This document shows, one piece after another, positions 35,870-43,660 of a stretch of 64,000 nt of DNA. Position 1 is the first letter of the stretch; the number at the start of each line of letters is the position of its first letter. The stretch is from Actinocatenispora sera. GTDB taxonomy: Bacteria; Actinomycetota; Actinomycetes; Mycobacteriales; Micromonosporaceae. Both the position numbers and the translations under genes were made by a program. The notes beneath the pieces were generated by a model. That model did not search any database. It saw nothing but the letters and a program-made list of their open reading frames with translations, and was not told the DNA's origin. The stretch spans positions 5,766,001 to 5,830,000 of the forward strand of contig NZ_AP023354.1 in NCBI RefSeq assembly GCF_018324685.1, written 5' to 3'.

Positions 35870-36424
35870 GTGGACACACCCCTTCCCGAATTCGTCAACT
35901 GGCCGACGTTCCCGTTCAGCGGTTCACTCACGGTGCGTCCGCTGGAACCGCCGGCCCTGCCCGAGCCGCCGCGGGACGGCGAGGAGATCGCCAACTGCCG
36001 GGCCTGCCAGGCCCACGACGATGCGTACATCTGGGTCGACGAGCGCTGGCGGGTCAAGGCCACCGACCAGCCGCCCGGCCTGCCTCTGGTGCTCTACCTG
36101 GAACCGCGCATGCACCTCGACCTGGGCGACCTGCCCAACCTGGAGGCCGCCGAGCTCGGCCTGCTGACGGTACGCATCGAGCGGGCGATGCGCTCGCTGC
36201 CGGGCGTGGCCCGGGTGCACGTCAACCGGTGGGGCGACGGCGCCGCACACCTGCACTTCTGCTTCCTGGCCCGGCCGGCCGGTGCGCTGCAGCTGCGCGG
36301 CTCGTTCCTGTCGATGTGGGACGACATCCTGCCGCCCATCAGCACGCACGACTGGCGGGAGAACCAGTCGTTCGTGGCGGCCTGGCTGGCCGACCAGGGC
36401 GGCACCTCGATGCTCGCCTCCTGA
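35870..36424 (+). CDS. HIT-like protein (histidine-triad fold)
   Basis: 184 aa from GTG at 35870, chosen because TACTGT (35857-35862) is exactly 7 bases upstream, the leaderless pattern; earlier in-frame GTGs lie upstream of or inside that -10. CRACQAHDDAYIWVDERW at residues 40-60 and the degenerate triad GAAHLHFCFLARP match HIT-family proteins common in actinobacteria. Probably binds a nucleotide; catalytic histidines are incomplete. Convergent with the calcium-repeat gene. Confidence 0.72.
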   Translation: MDTPLPEFVNWPTFPFSGSLTVRPLEPPALPEPPRDGEEIANCRACQAHDDAYIWVDERWRVKATDQPPGLPLVLYLEPRMHLDLGDLPNLEAAELGLLTVRIERAMRSLPGVARVHVNRWGDGAAHLHFCFLARPAGALQLRGSFLSMWDDILPPISTHDWRENQSFVAAWLADQGGTSMLAS

Positions 36425-36483
36425 CCGCCGGGCCGCCCGCGGCACCGGCGAAGGCACTGCCGGCGGGCCGCATCCGAACACGA

Positions 36484-36516
36484 CGGAGGCGCACCGCGTA
36501 CCGCGGTGCGCCTCCG
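36484..36516. terminator. Bidirectional terminator
   Basis: Perfect 15-bp stem CGGAGGCGCACCGCG (36484-36498) / complement (36502-36516), 3-base loop, in the gap between two convergent genes. Confidence 0.8.
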
Positions 36517-36554
36517 GACGGACAGGGGCGCGAGTGCCCGGTGTCGCGGTCGGC

Positions 36555-37058
36555 TCAGGCGCCGGTCGCGAACGGGTTGGTCGCCCCGTCGGTGGTGTAG
36601 TGCACGGTGTCGAACGTGCCGTCGTGGTCGGTGTCGGTCGCCACCGCGTCGACGTGCCCGTCGTGGTCGGTGTCCGCGGCCACCTCGTCGATCTTGCCGT
36701 CGTAATTGCTGTCCACGCCGACCTCGTCGACCCGGCCGTCGTAGTTGCTGTCGACCGCCATCTCGTCCGGCGAGCCGTCGCCGTTGGTGTCCACGCTCCA
36801 GGTGTCGGCCCGGCCGTCGGCGTTGGTGTCCATCTCGCCGTGGTCGGGCGAGCCGTCACCGTTGGCGTCCCAGTCGACCTGGTCGACCTTGCCGTCGCCG
36901 TCGGAGTCGTACTCCCAGGTGTCCGTGCGGCCGTCGCCGTTGGAGTCGAGATCCACCTGGTCGGCGTAACCGTCGTGGTTGGCGTCGATGACGTCGGCGC
37001 TGGAACCATCGGTGTACTCGACCTGGATGTCGTCGTGGCCGGTGTCGAAGTCGCTCAT
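36555..37058 (-). CDS. Cytosolic protein made of ten 13-residue calcium-binding-like repeats
   Basis: 167 aa, extremely acidic. After a 22-residue head (MSDFDTGHDDIQVEYTDGSS) it consists of about ten units of the pattern DxNxDGxxDxxxx, e.g. DSNGDGRTDTWEY, DANGDGSPDHGEM, DTNADGRADTWSV, DSNYDGRVDEVGV. These resemble the calcium-binding loops of EF-hands, dockerins and thrombospondin type 3 repeats, strung at a 39-bp period. There is no signal peptide or TM helix, so it would act in the cytosol or be exported another way. Possible calcium buffer; function unknown. Confidence 0.8.
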   Translation of the reverse strand: MSDFDTGHDDIQVEYTDGSSADVIDANHDGYADQVDLDSNGDGRTDTWEYDSDGDGKVDQVDWDANGDGSPDHGEMDTNADGRADTWSVDTNGDGSPDEMAVDSNYDGRVDEVGVDSNYDGKIDEVAADTDHDGHVDAVATDTDHDGTFDTVHYTTDGATNPFATGA

Positions 37059-37240
37059 CGGGGATCCCCCAGGTTGTCCTATGCGGCGCCCTCGTGCACC
37101 GCGTTGGACGTAACCCTAGGTGAGCCGCACAACCACCGGATCACCGATTCGTGCCAGCACCCGTACCGGTCGTTCCGGTGCCGGAGCGCCGGCTCGGTCG
37201 GCGCCGGATCACCGGCGCGCTCCGGTGTCGGCCCGCCGGC

Positions 37241-37897
37241 TCAGCCCGGTGCCGGCCCGTCGGCCAGGCCGAGTTCGCGGGCGAGCACGGCGGCCTGGGC
37301 CCGGTTACGCAGCGACAGCTTCGCCAGTACCCGGTGTACGTGCGTCTTCGCGGTGGGCTCGGCGATGCCCAGCGCGGCGGCGAGCTCGGCGTTGGACGCG
37401 CCGCGGCCGAGCTGCACCAGTACCTGCCGCTCGCGCGGGGTCAGCTCGGCGAGTTCCGGTGGCGCGGCCGGCGCCGCCGGCCGGGCGGCGAATGCGGCGA
37501 TCAGCCGCCGGGTCACGCCCGGCGCGACCATCCCGTCGCCGGCGGCCACCACCCGTACCGCGTCCACCAACTGCTGCGGGTCGGCGTCCTTGAGCAGGTA
37601 GCCGGCGGCACCGGCGCGCAGCGCGCCGAACACCAGCCGGTCGGTGTCGAACGTGGTCAGCACCAGGACCTCGGTGAGCGCTTCGGCGCTCAGTACCCGG
37701 GTGGCCTCGATGCCGTCGACGCCGGGCATCCGGATGTCCATCACCGTCACGTCCGGGCGCAGCTCGCGGGCGAGCGCGATCGCCTCGGCGCCGTCGCCGG
37801 CGGCTCCCACGACGGTCAGGTCGGCCTCGGCCGCCAGGATCATCGACAGGCCGGCGCGCACGGTCGGCTGGTCCTCGGCGATCAGGACCCGGATCAC
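37241..37897 (-). CDS. NarL/FixJ-type response regulator
   Basis: 218 aa. Receiver domain: [11 protein letters not shown] (acidic pair), phosphoacceptor Asp in [10 protein letters not shown], Thr in VLTTFD and Lys in LLKDA. LuxR-type HTH at the C-terminus ([37 protein letters not shown]). GTG overlaps the histidine kinase stop, so the pair is co-translated. Target genes are not identified; no adjacent ABC transporter is present. Confidence 0.93.
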   Translation of the reverse strand: MIRVLIAEDQPTVRAGLSMILAAEADLTVVGAAGDGAEAIALARELRPDVTVMDIRMPGVDGIEATRVLSAEALTEVLVLTTFDTDRLVFGALRAGAAGYLLKDADPQQLVDAVRVVAAGDGMVAPGVTRRLIAAFAARPAAPAAPPELAELTPRERQVLVQLGRGASNAELAAALGIAEPTAKTHVHRVLAKLSLRNRAQAAVLARELGLADGPAPG

Positions 37898-39105
37898 GAC
37901 GCGGCCTCCGGCGCGCGCAGCGGCAGGCTGGCCCGTACCGCCCAGCGGGTGCCGTCCGGGCCGGCGGTCAGGGTGCCGCCGAGCAGGGTCGCCCGCTCGC
38001 GCATGCCGATCAGGCCGGCCCCGGAGCCGGGTACCGCCGGGTCCGGGTCGGCGCCGGCCAGCGGACTTTCCACCTGGACGGTGACGGCGGCGGCGGTGCG
38101 GCCCAGGCGTACCTCGACGGGACCGGGGCCGGCGTGCTTGAGCGCGTTGGTGAGCGCCTCCTGCACGATCCGGTAGCCGGCCAGATCGACCGCGGTGGGC
38201 AGGGCGGTGCGGTCCGCCTCGGTGAGCTGGTCGTGCAGGGTGACGGCGAGGCCGGCGGCGTCGACCAGCTGCGCGACGCCGGCGAGGCCCGGCCGGGTGA
38301 CCGACGGCTCGTCGGCGCCGGACTCGCGCAGCAGTCCGATCATCGCGCGCATCTCGGTCAGCCCCTGCACGCTGTTGTCCCGGGCCAGCTGTACCGCCTC
38401 GCGCAGCGCCGGCGCCGAGTCGCCGGCGACCCGCAGCGCGGCGGCCGAGCCGACCGCGATGGCGGTGAGGTGGCCGGCGATCACGTCGTGCAGTTCTCGG
38501 GCCATCGCGGCCCGTTCGGCGGCAACCGCGGCGCGGTGGTCCAGTTCGGTCAGCCGGGCCAGCTGGCGGGCATGTTCGCGATGCTCGGCGAGCTGGTCGC
38601 GGTGCACGCGCACGACCGCGCCGGTGGTGGCCGGTAGGACGGTCACCAGGGTGGCGGTCATCCCGATCGCGACGCCGGCCTGCAGCGCGAGCCGCCAGCT
38701 CTGTCCGTCGGCCCGCAGTACCGCCAGCAGCACCACCAGCGCCGCGAGCGAGACGACCACGGAGCCGCCGAGCAGCCACCGGCCGGCGCCGCGCGGCCCG
38801 TAGACGCAGGCCGCGTAGACGAGGTCGAAGAACACCTGCCAGGTACTGATGGAGCCGCCGAGCAGCAGGTCCGCGGTGACCGCGGCGACCCCGACGGCGA
38901 GCGCGAGCAGCGGCGCGGTACTGCGGAGCAGGTCCGCGCCGACGATCGCGCAGAACGGGATCAGCAGCAGGGCCAGTCGGGCGTTCGGCTCGTACAGCCC
39001 GACCGCGAACAGTACGGCACCGACCGCGGCGCACGCCGCGGCCGAGCCCACGTCGCGCCGCGGCGGCAGGCGCCGCGGCCACCATCCGGTCACCGCCATC
39101 ACCAC
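37894..39105 (-). CDS. Histidine kinase (HisKA_3, DesK-like)
   Basis: 403 aa. About five to six TM helices in the first 160 residues, no large extracellular domain, then the dimerisation box [20 protein letters not shown] with the phosphoacceptor His, and an ATPase domain with NALKHAG (N box) and [13 protein letters not shown] (G box). It phosphorylates the response regulator encoded next. A membrane-stress or cell-envelope signal is plausible for this architecture. ATG 6 bases inside is an alternative start. Confidence 0.9.
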   Translation of the reverse strand: MVMAVTGWWPRRLPPRRDVGSAAACAAVGAVLFAVGLYEPNARLALLLIPFCAIVGADLLRSTAPLLALAVGVAAVTADLLLGGSISTWQVFFDLVYAACVYGPRGAGRWLLGGSVVVSLAALVVLLAVLRADGQSWRLALQAGVAIGMTATLVTVLPATTGAVVRVHRDQLAEHREHARQLARLTELDHRAAVAAERAAMARELHDVIAGHLTAIAVGSAAALRVAGDSAPALREAVQLARDNSVQGLTEMRAMIGLLRESGADEPSVTRPGLAGVAQLVDAAGLAVTLHDQLTEADRTALPTAVDLAGYRIVQEALTNALKHAGPGPVEVRLGRTAAAVTVQVESPLAGADPDPAVPGSGAGLIGMRERATLLGGTLTAGPDGTRWAVRASLPLRAPEAAS

Positions 39106-39220
39106 ATCTCAACATCACCCGGCCGCGGCGCGGGCGGGCCCCGCCGTACATCGTTCGGATCATGCCGGGTTCGGCTGGTGCGACGATGCGGTACCGGTTC
39201 GCGGTCGAGACGCTGGTCTG

Positions 39221-39844
39221 GTGCTGTTCGCGGTGATCGTGGGATGCGAGATCGGGTTCTGGCTGCTCGTCGGCGCCGGACTGGCCTGCCGGTACCTGCT
39301 GCGCCGGCGCCGGGCGAGCACCGTGCTGCTGGCCGCGGTACCGGTGCTGGACCTGGTGCTGCTGATCGCCACCGTGGCCGACCTGCTGGCCAGGCACGCG
39401 GTGGCGGGGCCGCAGCACGGCCTGGCCGCGGTGTACCTGGGTGGCACGGTGGTGTTCGGCCGCGGCATGGTGCGGTGGGCGGACCGCTGGTTCGCGTACC
39501 GGTTCGCCGGTGGGCCGCGGCCACCGAAGCTGCCGAAGTCCGGCCCGGTGCGCGCCCGGTACGAGTGGCGGGAGTGGGGCAAGGCGGTGCTCGCCGGCGC
39601 GATCGCCGCCGCGCTGCTCGGGCTGATGGCCCTGGTACTGGGTGATCTGCACCGATCGGCGGCGCTGCTGTCCTGGTTGCCCCGGATCGGACTGGTGCTG
39701 GCGATCTGGCTGATCTGGCCGCTGACGACCGTCCCTGGTGCGCTGCGCGGCGCCGGCGTCCCCGCCGCGGAACCGGACGAGAGGGACGGACGGTCGCAGT
39801 CCGCCACGAATCCGGAGCGCGGTGACCGGTCCGGATCGCGCTGA
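39221..39844 (+). CDS. Integral membrane protein of unknown function
   Basis: 207 aa from GTG at 39221, the first in-frame start. Four to five hydrophobic segments (LFAVIVGCEIGFWLLVGAGLA, VLLAAVPVLDLVLLIATVADLL, KAVLAGAIAAALLGLMALVLGD, IGLVLAIWLIWPLTT) with an intervening basic loop containing YRFAGGPRPPKLPK and RARYEWREWGK. Similar proteins occur across actinomycetes without assigned function. The start is uncertain: no clear RBS. Confidence 0.65.
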   Translation: MLFAVIVGCEIGFWLLVGAGLACRYLLRRRRASTVLLAAVPVLDLVLLIATVADLLARHAVAGPQHGLAAVYLGGTVVFGRGMVRWADRWFAYRFAGGPRPPKLPKSGPVRARYEWREWGKAVLAGAIAAALLGLMALVLGDLHRSAALLSWLPRIGLVLAIWLIWPLTTVPGALRGAGVPAAEPDERDGRSQSATNPERGDRSGSR

Positions 39845-39952
39845 GGCACCCAGGCTGTTCCCAGCTCGCCGGCAGGCTCGCTCCATCCAACCGTCGTAGC
39901 CTCGGCCGAGAGGGGCACCGAGCCGGAGCCCCGGACGAACGGGGAGGTCGGG

Positions 39953-40321
39953 ATGGGGTTGCGAGCGCGGCTGCGCCGCCTGTTCGCGCCGTCGGACCCG
40001 CGCGGCATCCGGTCGGCCGGACAGATCCGCGCCCACCGCGGCGGATACCAGTCGATGCTCGACCGGGAGGCGACCCCGACCGATCTGGACGAGCTGCGCG
40101 AGTTCGTCGCGACCCGCACCGGCGTGGAGTTCTACCTGGAGCCGGAGACGACCGCCACCGACACCACGGTCGCCGCGGTCGCCGCCGACGGCGAGTGGAT
40201 CCGGCGCCGCGTCGGTTCGGCCCGAGTGGCCAGCCGGCTCGCGACCGAGCTGCACATCCCGCTGTACGACGCGGGCGTGCTCGGCTATCCGGCCGCGATG
40301 CGCCGCTACAAGCGCAGCTGA
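39953..40321 (+). CDS. Conserved hypothetical protein
   Basis: 122 aa, ATG with a GGGGAGG RBS. Basic N-terminus (MGLRARLRRLFAPSDPRG), then TDLDELREFVATRTGVEFYLEPE and a C-terminal YDAGVLGYPAAMRRYKR. Soluble, mixed alpha/beta composition. I recognise no domain; the last 50 residues contain the pattern WIRRRVGSARVASRLATELHIPLYDA split over a helix and strand. Expressed alone. Confidence 0.7.
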   Translation: MGLRARLRRLFAPSDPRGIRSAGQIRAHRGGYQSMLDREATPTDLDELREFVATRTGVEFYLEPETTATDTTVAAVAADGEWIRRRVGSARVASRLATELHIPLYDAGVLGYPAAMRRYKRS

Positions 40322-40503
40322 CCGCGGTCCCGCGGCCATCCGCCGCCGCGCTGCCGCCGGCCCGCCGGGGCCTCGCCGCGGGCAGAATCCACCTCCGCCA
40401 CCGGGGCCAGGCGGTTCTACGATCGAGAGGTAATCCCACAGATCCGTTGCGGCGTACGCCGTGCCTGCGCCACGGCGTACGCCGGTCGTAGCGGAGGTGC
40501 TGG

Positions 40504-41658
40504 ATGACCCCAGGCAACAGCGAACCGGCGCCGGACACGACCCGGTGGTCTGATCCCACCGGCCCGGTGGTGGCGGTTGTCGTCCTGGCGGCGGAGCCGT
40601 CGCCGGCACACCGGCCGGTGGAGGCGACCCCGGTCGGCGGGCGACTGCTGCTCGACCGGACGGTACGGATCCTGCACGCGGCCGGCGTGCGCCGGGTGCT
40701 GGTGGCCGCCGGCCGGCGCTCCGGTGACCTGGTGGCCGGGCTGGTCACCCGGCACGCGCCCCCGGCCGAGCCGTGCCCACCGCCCGCCGACCTGCCGCCC
40801 GGCCGGTACCTGCTGGTCGGTGCGGCCGCGGTGTTCGACGCGGAGACCGTGCGCGATCTGGCCGAGCGGACCGGCGTGCGGTGCACCGACACGACGCTCG
40901 CGGTGGTCGACGCCGGTACCGCCCGGGAGGTACTCGCGGCGGACGCCACGGATGCGGCACTGGACGCGGTCGCCGGGCTGGTGTTGCGGCCGGCGGCCGG
41001 GTTCGCGACGACGCTCGGCGGCGACCGGGACGTCCGCCGGGTGCACCGCGCGCTGTGGCACCGGTACGGGTCGAAGCCCAGCGACGGGCTCGTCTGCCGG
41101 TACCTGAACCGGCCGCTGTCGCGGCCGGTGACGCTGCTGCTGGCCCGTACCGGGGTGTGGCCGGACCTGCTCAGCGGCCTGAGCTTCGCGGTCGCGGTGA
41201 CCGGCGCCGCGGTGATCGGGTTCGGCGGCCGGTGGTGGACGATGCTGCTCGGCGGCGTGCTGGTCCAGGCCGGCAACGCGCTGGACGGGGTGGACGGCGA
41301 GGTGGCCCGGATCGGGCTGCGGACCTCGCGGCGCGGCGCGCTGCTGGACACGATCCTGGACCGCTACGCCGACCTCGCCGTCATCGCGGGGCTGGTGCTC
41401 GCGGCCGGCGGGCGGCCGGTCGACTGGGCGTTCGGGTTCGTGGCGGGCGCCGGCAGCCTGCTCGTGTCGTACCTCAACGTGCTGGCGCCGGGTGCGCCGC
41501 AGCGGCTGCTGCGCCGCGACGTCCGGCTGCTGCTGTGTGCGGTGGCCGCCGCGGTGTCCGCGCCGCTGGCCGGCCTCGTCGCGCTCGCCGTGCTGGTCAA
41601 CGCCGACGCCGCCCGGGTGTTCGCCCTGGTGTTGCGGCGCGCGCCGGGCAGCCGCTGA
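40504..41658 (+). CDS. CDP-alcohol phosphatidyltransferase with N-terminal nucleotidyltransferase-like domain
   Basis: 384 aa. Residues 1-175 look like a sugar-nucleotidyltransferase Rossmann domain (VVVLAAEPSPAHRP, LDRTVRILHAAGVRRVLVAAG), but the GxGTR loop is missing. Residues 185-384 are a polytopic CDP-alcohol phosphotransferase with the catalytic signature DGVDGEVAR..GALLDTILD. The two-domain order recalls bifunctional inositol-phosphate cytidylyltransferase/di-myo-inositol-phosphate synthases. Likely a membrane enzyme for an inositol- or glycerol-type phospholipid or phosphodiester; the N-terminal half may have lost activity. Confidence 0.82.
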   Translation: MTPGNSEPAPDTTRWSDPTGPVVAVVVLAAEPSPAHRPVEATPVGGRLLLDRTVRILHAAGVRRVLVAAGRRSGDLVAGLVTRHAPPAEPCPPPADLPPGRYLLVGAAAVFDAETVRDLAERTGVRCTDTTLAVVDAGTAREVLAADATDAALDAVAGLVLRPAAGFATTLGGDRDVRRVHRALWHRYGSKPSDGLVCRYLNRPLSRPVTLLLARTGVWPDLLSGLSFAVAVTGAAVIGFGGRWWTMLLGGVLVQAGNALDGVDGEVARIGLRTSRRGALLDTILDRYADLAVIAGLVLAAGGRPVDWAFGFVAGAGSLLVSYLNVLAPGAPQRLLRRDVRLLLCAVAAAVSAPLAGLVALAVLVNADAARVFALVLRRAPGSR

Positions 41659-41769
41659 CCGCCGCTCCCCCGGGTCGCCACGGATCGTGGGCTTGCCGGC
41701 GGGAGACCGTACCGGCCGGGCCCGGAGGGACCCGGCCGGTGGATTCGGTCGTGACCGGCGCACCGGCCG

Positions 41770-41831
41770 GTGGATCAGCGGGCGACGATGCCCATGAATC
41801 AGTCGGTGGATCAGCGGGCGACGATGCCCAG
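41770..41831. repeat. 26-bp direct repeat at the 3' end of the phosphodiester glycosidase gene
   Basis: GTGGATCAGCGGGCGACGAT followed by GCCCA occurs at 41770 and again at about 41806, a 36-base period. The second copy covers the last codons and stop of the glycosidase gene; the first is a duplicate just beyond it. Two weaker copies of CCGGTGGAT lie further left (from 41731). Confidence 0.8.
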
Positions 41832-43064
41832 TCCGTTGGCGACCGGGCGCTCCGCCGCGCCGGTGGGCAGCTTGTTCACCAGCGTGACCTCGTCGCTGCC
41901 GGGCAGCCGGGCGGCGCAGGTGGTGGAGCCGCCACCGTCGAGGTTCATGCCGTCGGCCGCTCCGAAGCCGGCGAGCAGGTCGGCTTCCTCGGCCAGCGTC
42001 AGCCCGCTGCCGGACTCGGCCAGCCCGTCGGTCGTCATCAGGTACAGCGTGCGCCCGTCGGCGCTGATCCCGGCCCCGGTGCGGGTCGCCGCGACCTTGT
42101 CGTCGACGCCGGTGATCGTGGCTCCGTCGCGCATGATCGGGGCACCGCCCACCGCGACCCGGAACGGCACCTGCGCGCCGGTCAGCCGGTACGAGACGTG
42201 CACCGGCTCACCGACGTGCAGCCCGCGCAGCGTGTCCGCGCCGGCCTCCCGGCCGACCAGGACGGTGCTGCCGGCCGGGATCGCACCCGCACCGGGCGCG
42301 TCGGCGACCGCGGTGACCCGGCCGTGCCGGATGGTCACCTCGGCGGTGTCGGTACTGCACGGGTCGCCACGCCTGGTGTCACTGCCGCACACCGCCCGCT
42401 CCCGCGAGGTGGCGCCCCAGGCGCTGGTGAACGCGTCGATGCCGCCCTCGGCGACCGCGTACTGGTTGAGCCCGGCCAGCGCGTACCGGTGGCCGGGGGT
42501 GACGATGCTGCCGGCCAGGGTGAGGGTGCCAAGGCGGGCCCGGCCGTCGACGCCGACGCCAATCACATCCCGGGTGGAGGTACCCGGCGCCATCGCCGGG
42601 CCGAACCGCTGCTTGTCCGGCACCGCCGCCTTGATCGCGCGGCCGCCGTCGACTTCGGGGCCGTCGGAGGAGCCGGTGGCGGCGACGCCCGGGTGCTGCG
42701 ACTCGTCGATGTTGAAGTAGTCCGCGTTGACGCCGGCGACCGCGTGCGCGTCGGCGGTCATGCCGGACACCGTCTCGCGCTGGGCCACCGCGTCCGGGCG
42801 CAGCAGGCGTACCGACACGTGCGGGTCGGCGAGGTCGGCGGTGATCAGCTCGCCGGTGACCGTGCCGTGCGAGGCGGTGGCCTGGAAGGTCGCCAGGGTG
42901 ACCCCGGACGCGAGCCGCTGGGTACCGGTGAGCTGGACGTCGCCGACCGCGGCGGCCGGGGTGACTGCCGCGGGTGCCGCGACCGCGGACGCCGGTACGG
43001 CGAGCGCGAGCCCGGCCGCGGCGAGCCCGGCCGCGAGCCATCGGTGGGACCGGATGCGGGGCAT
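41811..43064 (-). CDS. Secreted phosphodiester glycosidase family protein (NAGPA/DUF2233)
   Basis: 417 aa with a Sec signal peptide (basic start, LAAGLAAAGLALAVPASAVAAPA, cleavage near residue 30). VAGVNADYFN, AVGGAPIMRDG, TGAGISADGRTLYLMTTDG and the signature DGMNLDGGGSTTCA identify the NAGPA-type fold, which hydrolyses GlcNAc-1-phosphodiesters on glycoconjugates such as wall teichoic acid. Exported, probably acting on cell-wall polymers. No linked biosynthesis genes. Confidence 0.87.
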   Translation of the reverse strand: MPRIRSHRWLAAGLAAAGLALAVPASAVAAPAAVTPAAAVGDVQLTGTQRLASGVTLATFQATASHGTVTGELITADLADPHVSVRLLRPDAVAQRETVSGMTADAHAVAGVNADYFNIDESQHPGVAATGSSDGPEVDGGRAIKAAVPDKQRFGPAMAPGTSTRDVIGVGVDGRARLGTLTLAGSIVTPGHRYALAGLNQYAVAEGGIDAFTSAWGATSRERAVCGSDTRRGDPCSTDTAEVTIRHGRVTAVADAPGAGAIPAGSTVLVGREAGADTLRGLHVGEPVHVSYRLTGAQVPFRVAVGGAPIMRDGATITGVDDKVAATRTGAGISADGRTLYLMTTDGLAESGSGLTLAEEADLLAGFGAADGMNLDGGGSTTCAARLPGSDEVTLVNKLPTGAAERPVANGLGIVAR

Positions 43065-43089
43065 GGAAGTCTCCGTCCTTGTCGATGAA

Positions 43090-43147
43090 GAGACTGTCGG
43101 GGGACCTTCGATCGAGCGGGCCGATCATGAGGTTCCCCGACAGTCTC
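43090..43147 (-). repeat. Hairpin repeat element, copy B
   Basis: Arms AGACTGTCGGGGGACC (43091-43106) and GGTTCCCCGACAGTCT (43131-43146) pair with one mismatch around a 24-base loop. Read on the minus strand the element contains GGGGAACCTCATGATCGGC, matching copy A after acpP. It lies 26 bases upstream of the glycosidase start, so it would be in that gene's 5' leader or promoter. Confidence 0.8.
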
Positions 43148-43279
43148 TGGGATGGATCTCAGCACCGATGGACGTGTCCGGTCAAGATCGACCATGGGCA
43201 CGGGCCGTGACGTTTCGCCGCCTGGAACCGGATAAGGCGGGAGAATATCGGTGAAGTACCCGTGGCTTCGGAGGTAGGA

Positions 43280-43639
43280 ATGATTGGAATTCAGGACATC
43301 TCACAGTGGAAAGGTGCGCCTGTCGTAGGTCCAGCAGGCGGGAAGATCGGCACGCTGGAGTCGGTCTACGTGGACGCGGCCTCGGACGAGCCGATGTTCG
43401 CCGCGGTCCGGCTGGGCATGCCGGGGATGCGCAAGATCGCGCTGGTACCGCTGGACGGCGCCCGGGTGGGCCGCAACGACCTGCAGGTGCCGTACGACAA
43501 GGGGCAGATCAAGAACTCGCCGACGCTCGGCGTGGACGAGGAGTTGCCGGCCGAGCGCGAGCCGGAGATCTACGCCCACTACCGACTGGGCTACACCCCG
43601 GCGCCGACGTCGTCCGGGCGCCGGCTGGCCCGCCGCTGA
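43280..43639 (+). CDS. PRC-barrel domain protein
   Basis: 119 aa from ATG at 43280, which has GGAGG at the right distance; GTG at 43262 is an alternative. WKGAPVVGPAGGKIGTLESVYVD and the following VRLGMPGMRKIALVPLDGARV form a PRC-barrel, and RNDLQVPYDKGQIKNSPTL is the usual extension. Stand-alone PRC-barrel proteins are common in actinobacteria, with roles from RNA metabolism to stress; none can be assigned here. Confidence 0.85.
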   Translation: MIGIQDISQWKGAPVVGPAGGKIGTLESVYVDAASDEPMFAAVRLGMPGMRKIALVPLDGARVGRNDLQVPYDKGQIKNSPTLGVDEELPAEREPEIYAHYRLGYTPAPTSSGRRLARR

Positions 43640-43660
43640 CCCCGGCGGGCCGCGCCGGGG

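Noticed and set aside
39162-39220. Short frame starting at ATG 39162 before the small membrane protein, considered as its N-terminus with a frameshift.
   Set aside because: No family similarity that I can see in those residues, and the downstream frame has its own start; a third frameshift is not needed.
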